Origin: Acanthococcus lagerstroemiae
Lineage: Eukaryota > Arthropoda > Insecta > Hemiptera > Eriococcidae
DNA length: 64,000 nucleotides
Assembly (NCBI GenBank): GCA_031841125.1
Contig: CM063110.1
Span: 21,075,626 to 21,139,625, forward strand
Reading direction: 5' to 3'
Part shown: piece after piece, positions 31,514 to 41,044 of the stretch
How the letters are laid out: each line of letters starts with the position of its first letter
Position numbering within the stretch: the first letter of the stretch is position 1
Program-made: the position numbers and the translations under genes
The notes under the pieces: generated by a model
What the model was told of the DNA's origin: nothing
Seen by the model: only the letters and a program-made list of their open reading frames with translations
Database searches by the model: none

Positions 31514-31600
31514 AAGGTCGCTGAGTGGCCAAGTGGTAATGTGCCCGCTTCGCAATCCTTACGTCTCGGATTCGAGTCCCACCCACACCGGAAAGCTTAG
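31514..31600 (+). mobile_element. tRNA-derived SINE head (second family)
   Basis: TGGCCAAGTGG (about 31526) matches the A box and GGATTCGAGTCCC (about 31569) the B box, at normal tRNA spacing. The two acceptor ends do not pair and no CCA-type tRNA end follows, so it is more likely a SINE head than a functional tRNA gene. The sequence differs from the SINEs at 30003 and 61685 outside the boxes. Confidence 0.6.
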
Positions 31601-31764
31601 TTAGTCAGTTAACGCCTTTATTGGAGGAATATTACATCACGCAAATTACCGTAACTATTTCTAATTTATACTGAAAATATCCCCCGCCCTTCAAGAGCAA
31701 AGGTAGACCTCACCCTTTCCCACTATTCCCTGTTTGTAGAAATTCTTATAGGTAATATTATGGC

Positions 31765-31925
31765 GAAAGAAGTGATCGATTTCGTCTCTTCATCTTGCTC
31801 TTTATCCCCTTTTCTTCTTCTTTTTTTGTACACGAAAATCCAAAAGGTGGCCAGATATGCCCATCGGTCGGGGAAAGTCTAGCAACGTGCCTCGCCCACC
31901 CGCATTTTTGATTCCTGATTTGAAC
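31765..31925 (-). pseudogene. Tiny RTE C-terminal fragment
   Basis: On the minus strand 'CGWARHVARLSPTDG' and 'PFGFSCTKK' correspond to the 'GWAGHVARLPxDRW ... FW' module at the end of the RTE elements. Nothing else of the element remains. Confidence 0.6.
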
Positions 31926-32300
31926 TATTCGTACAGGCGATATCTGCATAAAAAATGTGAATAGAAACATTTTGAGGGGCAAAAGCGGATTTTGTTGAAA
32001 AATGTCAGGCTAGGTGTCAGAAACAACATATTAAAAATCCCGCCCCCAAAAAGCTGTGCTAACTTTTCTGTGGCACATTTTAGCTCTCTAAAATCAGTTT
32101 TTTGCGAATATTTCAAAAAAAGTTGCAGTTCTAGAAAAAAATGTTTCGGACAAAAAATATTCCTCATGAAATTCTCTTCAAAATGATGTATTTGAAGTTG
32201 AGTATAGGCTACATAGTTTTCCAAAGAAATTAATTGTCCAAGGTATTAGCATTCCTACGTTTTATTAAGTTGGAGTTCGTCAATTTGGACTCTTTCCTCC
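31926..32300. other. No gene recognised
   Basis: AT-rich spacer without recognisable features. Confidence 0.4.
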
Positions 32301-34436
32301 CAGCGGCGAAACTTGACCTTAGGTTGGGGGGGGGGTGAAGAAGAATTTGCCGACAAATATTTTTTGAAAACTAAAAATTTGCCGACAAAACATTTTAAAA
32401 AATTGAAAATTTACCAAGTTCTCAATCAAAATATTTCCCAATTGGAAAAAAAAAACACAAAAAAAAACCAGAAGCAAAATATGGGCCCGGGGACTAATTT
32501 CTGAGAACGTCCTTGTACCCTCAAGAAAGTAAGCCTTTTATCTACTCTCATTTTTCTTCCTTTGTTCCTCCTTTTACCTTATTTTTGAAGCGCCTTTTTT
32601 ATAGTGAGCCGCCTGAGACATTCTTCTTCCTCGGCCCTTGGGCAAAATACACCATCCGAGAGGTTTTTTGGATGGATTTAATACTAAGATAATTAGACTC
32701 TTTTGACACATCAAGACCTCCTCCTCCTAATTATGTAAAACTTGTAGGACTCTTTCAGGCTTCTCTGAGAATCTGTTCAAGACATTTTCAGGCTTCATTA
32801 AAACATTATACCTTAGAAAATGAAAAATTCAAATGAACAGTTTCAAAATTTGCCGACTGTCAAATTATTGGGTTTTCCACCCCCCCCCCTCCATAGTTTC
32901 ATCTCTGCAAATGCAGATTGGAACCTTATCCCCCAAGCACTCACTTATGCGCACATGAGCATATCCTAGTCTGGGAGGGTAAGCTGGAAGGATATTATGA
33001 ATACTTGAGAGGAACACACAACTCCCTTTACACATTTTAAGGTGATTGCTATTATTTACTCTAGGTGATCTTTTTCTTTCTGAATTTCCTCTGATTCGTC
33101 TCCTAAGTTGGATCCAATGGAATCAATAAAAAGAAATAAAAAGAAAACCATAAAGTATCAGGTCGATCAGATTTAAGGGAATCCGTGCCACAAGCTCCCT
33201 TTTGTTCTTATGGGAAAAACACAGGGAGCTTTGACTTTCGTTTCAAACTAAATTTCCCTTCTATATTCACCAGGACAAAAGCACGTAAATTAAATAATAG
33301 AGCTTTTGCTATCGGATTCAGCTTGTGCCATTGGAAAACAGGTCTTTTGCTTTCAACTTTTAGACAGCCCCGTAGCCATGGGAGGCAAGCTGGCGCTGAG
33401 CCCCCTCTAATGGTATCTTGAGCCCCCCCCCCCTAGGCAGAGATACCACCATTTAAAAAAATCATCATTACGCCAGGCCCCTAGCCAGAGTGGTGCTCGA
33501 GAGTACTGAGCACCTCCTAACGCTTGCCGGAGCCTCCCCTGGCAAAATTTCATGAATAAAAATGAAGAACTCTTTCTATTTTTCTCGCTAGTTTTGTTCA
33601 AAACTTTTCGTTCCACTACATTTTAATGTTTATAAACTTGTCAACATTGATTTTACCATGAGAGATAGAAGAATCGCATGTTTGTCGTTCTTTATATGTG
33701 ACGTGTCACAAGAAAAGGGCCCGAGTGTCCATCTAGGAGTTTCAGACACACAGGCCTTTTTCTTGTGCCACATTACTATATTCACAAATACAGTGGTAGG
33801 CTCGCGATCCAGTTCACATTGAATGTCGATGGCTAAATACCCGAATGGCTGTTTGAGAACTGATAATTTGGTAAGTCCACAGAAATAGAGTTTTTTTTTT
33901 TTTTTACTTCCAAAAGTTCGAAAATTTGATCGTTCTAAGCGTCAATTTTTTTCAGGCGATCTATTTAATTTTTTTTTTAAATTGATTGTCGGTAAGTAGA
34001 TTCACCAGTTTTGATTATGAATTTAGAGGCCAAATTCAATCAGTGACGTAGCCAGGATTTTCCAAGGGGGGGGGGGCAGAGTAAGATTTTCAATTAAGTA
34101 TTTTTTTTAAATTGCCGATATTAGAGGACTACTGTATGAAAATTAAGGTAAAATTACCACTCGAGCGAAAATTTTTCGAAAAAACGTGTTTTAAATCGAA
34201 AAACTGCTAATTTCTGCATATTTTACATTCAATTTCAGGTGCCTTGGGGGCATTCGCACCCTCGTAGAACTCTTCACATTACATACTATGTGTATCCTCA
34301 AGCCCCCCCCCCCCTCCCATGGTGAACAGTCGGCACCACCTACCGAAAATGGCTGGCTATGGGCCTGCTTTCAGATTTTATTAAAATGTTCAACTTTCTT
34401 AAATTTTAGGCTCTAGGTGAAACAGAGAATCTAGTA
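32301..34436 (-). repeat. Composite interspersed repeat, copy 3 (inverted, split by a hAT-like element)
   Basis: Read on the minus strand from 34436 it gives ACTAGATTCTCTGTTTCACC, GAAAGTTGAACATTTTAATA, then, after a 1-kb insertion, CACAAGCTGAATCCGATAGC, CCCATAAGAACAAAAGGGA, GTGTGTTCC and a hAT-like end part (32907 to 32301, ends CAGAGATGAAACTATGG and CAGCGGCGAAACTTGAC). The order matches copies 1 and 2. The hAT-like part is longer here (about 605 bp) because of about 340 bp of extra, unidentified sequence near 32480-32815. Confidence 0.75.
33365..34367. mobile_element. hAT-like non-autonomous element inserted in composite repeat copy 3
   Basis: It splits copy 3 at a site flanked by CTTTTAGA (33357-33364) and CTTTCAGA (34368-34375), an 8-bp duplication with one mismatch. 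The ends are CAGCCCCGTAGCCATG and, on the other strand, CAGGCCCATAGCCAGCC, of the CAGxxxCGTAGCCAG type found on many hAT elements, with C runs shortly inside each end. A further terminus of the same type, CAGTGACGTAGCCAGG with a G10 run, lies inside at 34043, so another hAT-like element is nested or fused here. No transposase is present. Confidence 0.75.
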
Positions 34437-34606
34437 TGAACAGAATAGTCATCGAAATTCAACGTTTGCTACCGATTTTCAGGATTTCGAAATGTTTTCC
34501 ACATCTCAGCTATGTTTCAACCTTTCAGATGACGTTCGACACTCAGCTTGATACCTTCGGCTTTTGACTGACTAGTCTCTGACAGGAGTCCCGGGTACTC
34601 CATTAT

Positions 34607-34866
34607 CAGAAACGAAATTTGACTTTCAGTTTGGGGAGGAATCCAAAAATTCGCCAACAAAAGCTTATAAAAATTAAAAATTTGCCCATTTTTTAATCGA
34701 AATATTTTTTATTAAAAAAATGAATAAATAAATAAACAAACAAACAAATAAACAAACATACATAAAATATGAAAAATTCAAACAAACTGTTTCAAAATTT
34801 GCCGACCGCCAAACTATTGGGGGGGGGGTGTTCCAACCCCCACATCATCTTATAATTTCGCCCCTG
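34607..34866. mobile_element. hAT-like MITE (260 bp)
   Basis: A free-standing member of the family seen inside the composite repeats. The ends are CAGAAACGAAATTTGAC and, on the other strand, CAGGGGCGAAATTATA. It shares the TTGCCGACCGCCAA-type block and G9 run with the other copies. It abuts the inverted RTE segment at 34867. I found no clear 8-bp duplication. Confidence 0.65.
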
Positions 34867-35455
34867 TTTCTTCCATCTCTTTATTTGATATGATTTTTGT
34901 TTTTGATGCGTTAATTTTTAGCCTAACTTGTAAACATTCGTTTTTGAGTTCCTTTAGCATTTCAGTCAGTTCGTACTTAGTTTTCCCGAAAATCACAATG
35001 TCATCCGCAAATCGAAGGTTGTTTAGGGTCCCTCCATTAATTTTGATTCCTTTTCTACCCCATTTTGAGTATTTAAATATTTCTTCTAAAATGCTGTTAA
35101 ATAGGTTGGGTGAAAGTGGGTCCCCCTGTTTTACCCCTCTTTGGATTTTGAATTTTTCCCCTGTCACATCCGTTTTGATGTAGGCTGCTGAGTTTTCGTA
35201 GAGGTCACTCAGAATCTTTATGTATTCGGCGGGAACGCTCTGTTTGGCCAGCGCCTCCCGTACGTAGTTCTGACAGATCGTATCGAATGTCTTGTTAAGA
35301 TCTACAAACGCCATATAAACCCCTAAATTATACTCTCGTGCCCTTTTTAGAATTTGCGATACTGTTTGAATATGGTCAATCGTGGAAAAACCTTCACGGA
35401 ATCCCACTTGTTCGACTGGTTGTTGTTCATCCAAAATTTTTAGAACAAATCGCGA
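34867..35455 (-). pseudogene. Inverted RTE reverse transcriptase palm
   Basis: On the minus strand 'RFVLKILDEQQPVEQVGF', 'REGFSTIDHIQTV', 'MAFVDLNKTFD' (first catalytic Asp), 'RGVKQGDPLSPNLFN', 'LNNLRFADDIVIFG' (catalytic Asp pair) and 'LKINASKTKIISN' follow each other without a stop, so fingers and palm of the polymerase are well preserved. The open frame upstream of 35455 is only the antisense of the plus-strand thumb segment. Downstream it runs into the MITE ending at 34866. Confidence 0.85.
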
Positions 35456-35727
35456 AATAAGAATAAGAATTGTAAATTGGTGGAAATCGTTATTTTGGAA
35501 ACTTAAACAAGTATTTAAAAGCAAAATGAGTATTACGACAAAAAGAAAAATACTCGAAAGCTGTGTACTACCTGTACTGAACTACGGCTCCCAGACATGG
35601 GCGATTATTTTGAAAAATATGGGGAGACTAAAAACAACACAGTACGCCATGTTACGGAGTATCTTAGGGATTAAGCTAAAGACAGAATATCTAAAAGCAT
35701 AATAAGGGGAAAAACAAAATGTAGTAC
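35452..35727 (+). pseudogene. RTE thumb region in opposite orientation to its palm
   Basis: 'VNWWKSLFWKLKQVFKSKM', 'KILESCVLPVLNYGSQTWA' and 'AMLRSILGIKLK' match the thumb region of the RTE element at 37693-38670 (for example 'RSFWSLIQIFKSKM' and 'LTYGAQTWA'). The frame stops at 35700-35702, and the sequence then runs to the hAT-like insertion at 35736. Confidence 0.8.
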
Positions 35728-35735
35728 CTCATAAC

Positions 35736-36883
35736 TAGAGACCGGATTCTTCGGCATTAAAAAATAAGAAATTCGGCAGCAACATCTACATGATTCGGCA
35801 TTTTCGGCATTTAAAAAACATCATTTTTTCCCCACAAAATAATCTGATAAGTCAAAATTTTAAATGAAAATCAAAAAAGATTCTGGTTAGATATAATGAT
35901 AAGATGTTTTGCTAAATTTGGCTGAGCGAAGTGATGGCGCCCGTCCCTTAATATTAATTTGTAAGCTAAGAATGAGCGCTCTAAAATCAACAGATACTAG
36001 CGAAGCAAAATTATATACAGACAGCACCTGTGGATCACGAGAAACCGTGCTAGTTACTTGGTAAGAAGTGTCACTGAAGGAAATACTCAATTCTCGAAGT
36101 AAAGCGAACCCTTTATTTTTTGAAAAAACTTGCTCTGATTTTTGTTGAAGTAGGTATATCGTCGAGCCCCTGGAATGATCTGAATTTTTCGATTCATTTC
36201 TTCTATGATCTCAACTTGATCGTGTAAAGACAAACCTCGCGTTTCCAGTTTCTTAATCTTTTCAGGGGAAACGAAATTTGTATGAAAGCAAAGTCAGTAG
36301 GTAAATTTTTCTTCCGGATCAATGTTTTCAGCTTTCCCAAATGTTGGGAACCATCTGGAAATTTCGAAATGAATTCCGGGAAGATTCTCAACTTCATTCT
36401 ACATATGAAGGGTAAAGAATCAAAACTCACATTTGCTATTTTACTTCAAGGGCGCAAATAGGCAAAATACTGTACACGAGTGCAGGAATATCTTTCCTGC
36501 GCCTGTAAATGTGCGGTATGTATAACATACTTCACGTTCACAGGCGCAGAAAAAATATTCCTGCACCCGTGTACAGTATTTTGCCTATTTTCGCCCGTGA
36601 AGTAAAATAGCAAATGTGAGTTTTAATTCTTTACCCTTCATTATTTCCTCTTTCAAATAGTACACCTTTTTGCACTTTAGCATCATGTGTTGACAAAATA
36701 GCATATTTCGGCATTTTTCGGCACGTAAGGCCACTTTCGGCATTTAAGCCATTTTTGGCATTTTTCGGCAATATAAAAAAATTTTCCCAGCCCCCTATCA
36801 ACATGATTCGTGCTTATCTCTCAGTATAACTCGTCTGCCTATCACATAAATGACTTGACAAATGCCGAGGAATCTGGTCTCTA
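35736..36883. mobile_element. hAT-like non-autonomous transposon nested in an RTE copy
   Basis: CTCATAAC lies directly outside both ends (35728-35735 and 36884-36891). The terminal inverted repeats are 23 bp with two mismatches, beginning TAGAGACCGGATTCTTCGGC and TAGAGACCAGATTCCTCGGC. Subterminal zones are filled with TTCGGCATTT repeats (35745-35815 and 36700-36770), as in hAT elements. Removing 35736-36891 rejoins the RTE reading. A 237-bp palindrome lies inside (36405-36641). No transposase is encoded over 1,148 bp. Confidence 0.9.
36405..36641. repeat. Near-perfect 237-bp palindrome
   Basis: The left arm ATGAAGGGTAAAGAAT ... GGCAAAATACTGTACACG ... GCGCCTGTAA is repeated in reverse complement as TTCACAGGCGC ... 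CGTGTACAGTATTTTGCC ... ATTCTTTACCCTTCAT. The arms meet at the centre near 36522 with almost no loop. It may be a fold-back MITE nested in the hAT-like element. Confidence 0.85.
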
Positions 36884-36891
36884 CTCATAAC

Positions 36892-36990
36892 CAAAATGAA
36901 ATTCAAACATGCAGGACATCTGGCGAGGGAAGGGGACAAAAAATGGCGCCCAAATTGCACACAAAGGCATAGTTGTGACGCCCGTTTCGG
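36892..36990 (+). pseudogene. C-terminal module of the split RTE copy
   Basis: 'KMKFKHAGHLAREGDKKW' corresponds to 'NLKLDYAGDVAREGRERW' at 38548 in the neighbouring RTE element and continues the thumb segment that ends at 35727. Sequence after about 36990 joins the next RTE piece. Confidence 0.75.
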
Positions 36991-37009
36991 GTGCCGCAAC
37001 TATTTTAAA

Positions 37010-38790
37010 TGGGAATCAGGAATCTTTTGGCAAGAAAAAAGAACAAAAATTCGCGAGAAAGAATAGAACTGGTGGAACTTGGAAAAATAGTGAAAAAGAA
37101 AGTAAAAGAGGATATTCGGAAGGTCGACACCGAAAGGTTATATGATCTTATTAAAGATTCGGGAGCAATGAGAAAAGCTAAAAAATAAATTTTCCGGGTT
37201 ATAAATCTGACCCCAAAGATCGCGAACAATTCTGGCAAAATGGAATACAACAGGGACAAGATAATTCAGGTAGCGACTGAATTTTATCAGAAGCTATATA
37301 TGAAGGAGACGGGAAAGAGTACACAAATTCAGAGTTGGAGTCAACTGTAGAAGAAATGACAACTTCCCCATTCCTGGAAGACGAAATCCTTCCCATCCTG
37401 AACAAACTAAAGGTGGGGAAATCTGCAGGTCAGATGGTATAGGAAATAAGGAACTCAAGTGCTTCGCCGCAGAGCTGACCCCTGCGCTCACAAATATTTT
37501 CAATTTAATACTAACTTGTAAAAGAAAAAATCCCTATCCAATGGAAAACATCAGAAATAGTGTTACTATTCAAGAAAGGTGACAAATCAGATTGCAAAAC
37601 TCATTAAAAACCGTCTATACCCCATTTCGGACTACAACCAAGGCTGTGAACAGGCAGGCTTCAGAAAATGATATTCAACAGTTGATCAGATCTTGGTTAT
37701 ACTCGTAAACCAAATAATTGAAAAAACGAACGAATTTAATCAAGATCTGATCATACTGCTAATTGACTTTCTGTGGAGAGCTCTTTGGAGACAAGGAGCA
37801 CCGAGGAAGTTGATAAGAATAATGAAAGAAATGTACAAAAATTCAAGGGGGAGGGTACGTCTTGACAAAATGAGTCAGCATTTCGAAATCAACAGAGGAG
37901 TGAAGCAGGGGGACCCTTTATCCCCAAATCTGTTCAACTGTCTTTTGGAGAAAGTATTCCACAACCTAAAATGGAAGGGATACGGGCTGAATATACATGG
38001 AGACCGACTCAGCAATTTGAGGTTTGCAGACGACGTCGCCTTTATAGCTCACGAAGGTGAAGAACTACAATTAATGGTCAACGAGTTCGAACTGGAAGGT
38101 CGAAAAGTAGGGCTAAAAATCAATGCAACTAAAACGATATTGATTACAAACAAACTGAAACCCGCAGAGATCAAAGTGGGAGCAGAGGTAATTAAAGTAG
38201 AGAAAAGTTCAGTTTATTCAGGGCAGTTAACATCATTTGAGGACAATATGGAGAAGGAATTAAATAGAAGGAGAACACAGGCCTGGAGAAGCTTCTGGTC
38301 GTTAATACAGATATTTAAAAGTAAAATGCCACTTAAAACTAAAATAAAAATCCTGGAAGGATGTACACTACCGGTTTTGACCTACGGGGCGCAGACGTGG
38401 GCAACCACTGAAGCACAAAACTTGAAAATGGCAAGAACTCAAATCGCTATGGAAAAATCAATTCTTGGTATAAAAAAGAAAGACAGACTGAAGAATATGG
38501 AGGTAAGAATGAAAACCGGAGCAAAAGACTGTAGGTATATCATGAAAAACCTAAAACTTGATTATGCGGGAGATGTAGCCAGAGAAGGGAGGGAAAGATG
38601 GGAAAGAAGGGTGACAGACTGGCACCCCTGGGAAGGTGTGAGATCACCAGGGAGACCCCGGATAAGGTAGCCCGATGAACTCAAAAAGATAGGGGGAAGG
38701 CTTTGGGTTAGGGGAGATAGGGATAGGGAACGGTGGAGAAAGGTGGGGGAGACCTATCCCGCTCTTGGGCGCACTATAAAAATACATTTT
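37010..38790 (+). pseudogene. RTE LINE fragment: linker, reverse transcriptase and C-terminus
   Basis: After a broken linker ('ATEFYQKLYMKETGKS' near 37280 and K-G-D block near 37575), an uninterrupted 325-codon frame at 37693-38670 holds the polymerase: 'INRGVKQGDPLSPNLFN' (about 37893), 'LSNLRFADDVAFIA' (about 38013, catalytic Asp pair), 'VYSGQLTSFEDNMEKELN', 'LTYGAQTWATTEAQN' (about 38380) and 'LDYAGDVAREGRERW' (about 38555). The segment with the first catalytic Asp is damaged: 'LLIDFLWRALWRQG' shows a deletion where 'xxFxKAFD' should be. The upstream NYRPIS region is also shortened. The endonuclease is absent. The copy is therefore defective by deletion, although most of its RT is open. 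Confidence 0.82.
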
Positions 38791-38794
38791 AAGA

Positions 38795-38945
38795 TCGGAG
38801 TAGACCTCTTCTACTATTTTTATAATTGGAGTTTCCGTCCATTGGTTGTGTAGAGCTTTCCGAATAAATTTGTGGTTTACTGAATCAAAGGCATTGTTAT
38901 AAGTAACGAAAGCGAGGTTAATATTTGTTCCAAGAGTTTCGAAAT
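38795..38945 (-). pseudogene. Small antisense LINE RT fragment
   Basis: On the minus strand 'INLAFVTYNNAFDSVNHKF' and 'RKALHNQWTETP' match the first catalytic block (usually AFVDYxKAFDSVxH) of an RTE or CR1-like RT; the first Asp is replaced by Thr. It abuts the 3' end of the plus-strand RTE fragment. Confidence 0.65.
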
Positions 38946-39300
38946 CCTCTCACACTCTTGGAGTTTGTGTTAAATTTTGAAACTATTAGCTCGTAAAATG
39001 AAGAAATCTGCCTCCCATCTCCGCTAAAAGTTTTCATTCGACTCCTGAAGTGAAACAGCTAGAGCACAGCAAACTACGAGTACAAAAATTGTATATTAAA
39101 AGAATTTGAATATCATTTTTTTTTTTTTTTTTTAAGAAAGAACAAACTAACTCAGATGCATCGAACGTTTTGTTTTACAGTATGTAACTAGAGCTTCATT
39201 AAAAATTTTTTTTATTCTTATCAAGCCACGGAGCTACACTCGGACTACGGGCTCGGAAAAAGTTGTTGTCCATAATTATGTCGCAGAGGTATCCAGCAGC
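38946..39300. other. No gene recognised
   Basis: Includes a T-rich run near 39116-39134. Confidence 0.4.
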
Positions 39301-39323
39301 GGAAAGGTAGATGAGGGTGTTGT

Positions 39324-39970
39324 TTATGTGCTTGTTGGAATTGGAGAGGGCCAAAATTCAACTATGGGGGACGTGGTGAGAGTTACGAAGGCAGGTGAGA
39401 GAAGGGCATGAGAAGCGGTGGTCCACGGTGAGAGGGTAGGGTCTTCATCTTCACAGAGTGGGCAGTTGAGGGAATAAAGGTTAGTGCGAAGATGCGTATA
39501 TGTGAGGCGTGTATATCCAATCCTTAGGCGGGTGATGATAACCTCCTCGTGGTGGAACATTGGGACGTTGACCAAAGGACAGGTGTAAGCTTGATTTGTG
39601 CGAGCTTGTTGTGCGGAGAAGCTTGATGCCGCCACTCTTTGAAACACTTACGCAAAATGGTTGGCGAATGGCGGAAGTGAGATCTGTTAAAATATGGAGG
39701 TAACGAGTGATAAATGGGAACTGTGCAGCTTGCTGTACTGCTTACTCAACTGCCTCATTTCCTGGCATACCAATATGGCTTGGGATTCAGATGAGTGAAA
39801 TGTTCTTGGCGGTGAAAGAAATGAGATGGAGAATGAGATGGATGCGTTGGATGAGAGTGTGCGTTGAAAGGTGATCAGAAATAGACCTTCAGGAGGAAAG
39901 TGAATCTGAGAGGACCAGATAGTGTACGTTCGAATTTTGTGTTGATTTTAGTTTTTGTTCTGTCATAAAG
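39324..39970 (-). pseudogene. LINE pol C-terminal fragment with RNase H (I/Jockey group)
   Basis: On the minus strand 'LVLSDSLSS' (about 39935, RNase H Asp block), 'SLIWIPSHIGMPGNEAVE' (about 39790, the P-S-H-x-G-x-x-G-N-E block) and then, in another frame, 'EEVIITRLRIGYTRLTYTHL' and 'CPLCEDEDPT' (about 39540-39455) follow in the order of RNase H-bearing LINEs. Frame changes and a stop in the RNase H mark it as a relic. It differs strongly from the truncated LINE at 15247, so it is another family. Confidence 0.75.
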
Positions 39971-39975
39971 CAATC

Positions 39976-41040
39976 AGCAAAAGATTGATAAGGGAAGTAG
40001 GTATTTTCCGCTGAATGTTAGTCAACAGTATTTCTCTATTTACCGCCACTTAACCTCTCCGGACAGGTAGTAGGAGATGTCGGCTACATAAGGTGATACA
40101 CTACACCACCTCAGGCATTCATTTACCAGTAGAGCTCCAGAAAAGATGTTGAAGAATATTTTAGTACTTGTTCAATTTAATTATGCTATTGATAAAACTA
40201 ATATATTTCGATATCAGTTCCAATGTTTATTTACAGCCGTATTCATTCCCTATAAACACTTTAATTACAATATCGGTTCCTTCGGCGAGGAAATACCACT
40301 ACATCCGAGTTCGGATTAAAGTACGTAATATTTTCCGACAATGCTGCACTCGACTGGAATTCGCGTACAGCTTGAGTCATAAAGAAGGGAACTGCAGCTC
40401 TTCCTTTTTATTTGCATAAAGCGAGTATTCGTATGCAAGAGGAAGCCAGAAAAAAAAATTATTACCAAGCTTAGGCATCCGCCGTGAGAACATCAGCCAT
40501 AAATTCGGTCAAACGTTAATTTATTTACACATTCGCTTTTCACGAAATTCGAGAACGTTTTGTCCACAACCGTGCCACTGTGGTCGCATAAAGGGAAGCG
40601 TTGCGAGAATTTTAGATGAAAATCGACTGACTCGAATCGAGTGGTTTAGATATTCCCTTTGTCGTCACATTCGCAGAAATCATCGAAACGAAGGTCAATC
40701 TGCTGGTTGATAATTTATTTAAACTAATAATCTAATATCGTAAACGTTGGCTGAAACGTTCAACCGGCGCTAAATTGAACTTCGTCTAATACGGTCTTCT
40801 TGTGCACCCATCTTCTTCTTCTCTTCCTCCTCGCATTTAATCAAAATGTCATCCCTTCGTAATCCCGCTTTGGTCTTTGTGCCTCAACTCGAATGCCTTG
40901 TACTTAATAAGATGTTTGGATTCTGCGGCTTGATTAAATATACTGCATGCAGGTGCGAAGTAGAAATTTTCTCGTGAATTATATTTAAGCCCCCCCCCCC
41001 TTTATGATTGGAATGCCGGTGTGAATCGTTGATTAGCATA
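39976..41040. other. No gene recognised
   Basis: Short frames only. A C10 run lies at 40991-41000 just before the BEL fragment. Confidence 0.4.
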
Positions 41041-41044
41041 AACC

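Larger units (their letters stand above)
34867..36990. mobile_element. RTE LINE copy with inverted 5' part, split by a hAT-like element
   Basis: The RT palm lies on the minus strand (35455 to 34867), while the thumb and C-terminal module lie on the plus strand (35452-35727, then 36892-36990). The two meet head to head near 35452. This 5'-inversion structure is the hallmark of twin priming during LINE insertion. About 50 residues between the two parts are missing at the junction, also typical. The plus part is interrupted by the element at 35736-36883, and reading across one copy of its target site gives continuous protein ('YLITKMKFKHAGHLAREG'). The 3' end is not clearly defined. Confidence 0.8.

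Noticed and set aside
31514..31587. Possible tRNA gene
   Set aside because: Acceptor ends do not pair and no proper anticodon arm could be set; treated as a SINE head.
34599..34874. Target duplication for the MITE at 34607
   Set aside because: TCCATTAT and TTTCTTCC do not match; a TCCAT further out is too far from the end.
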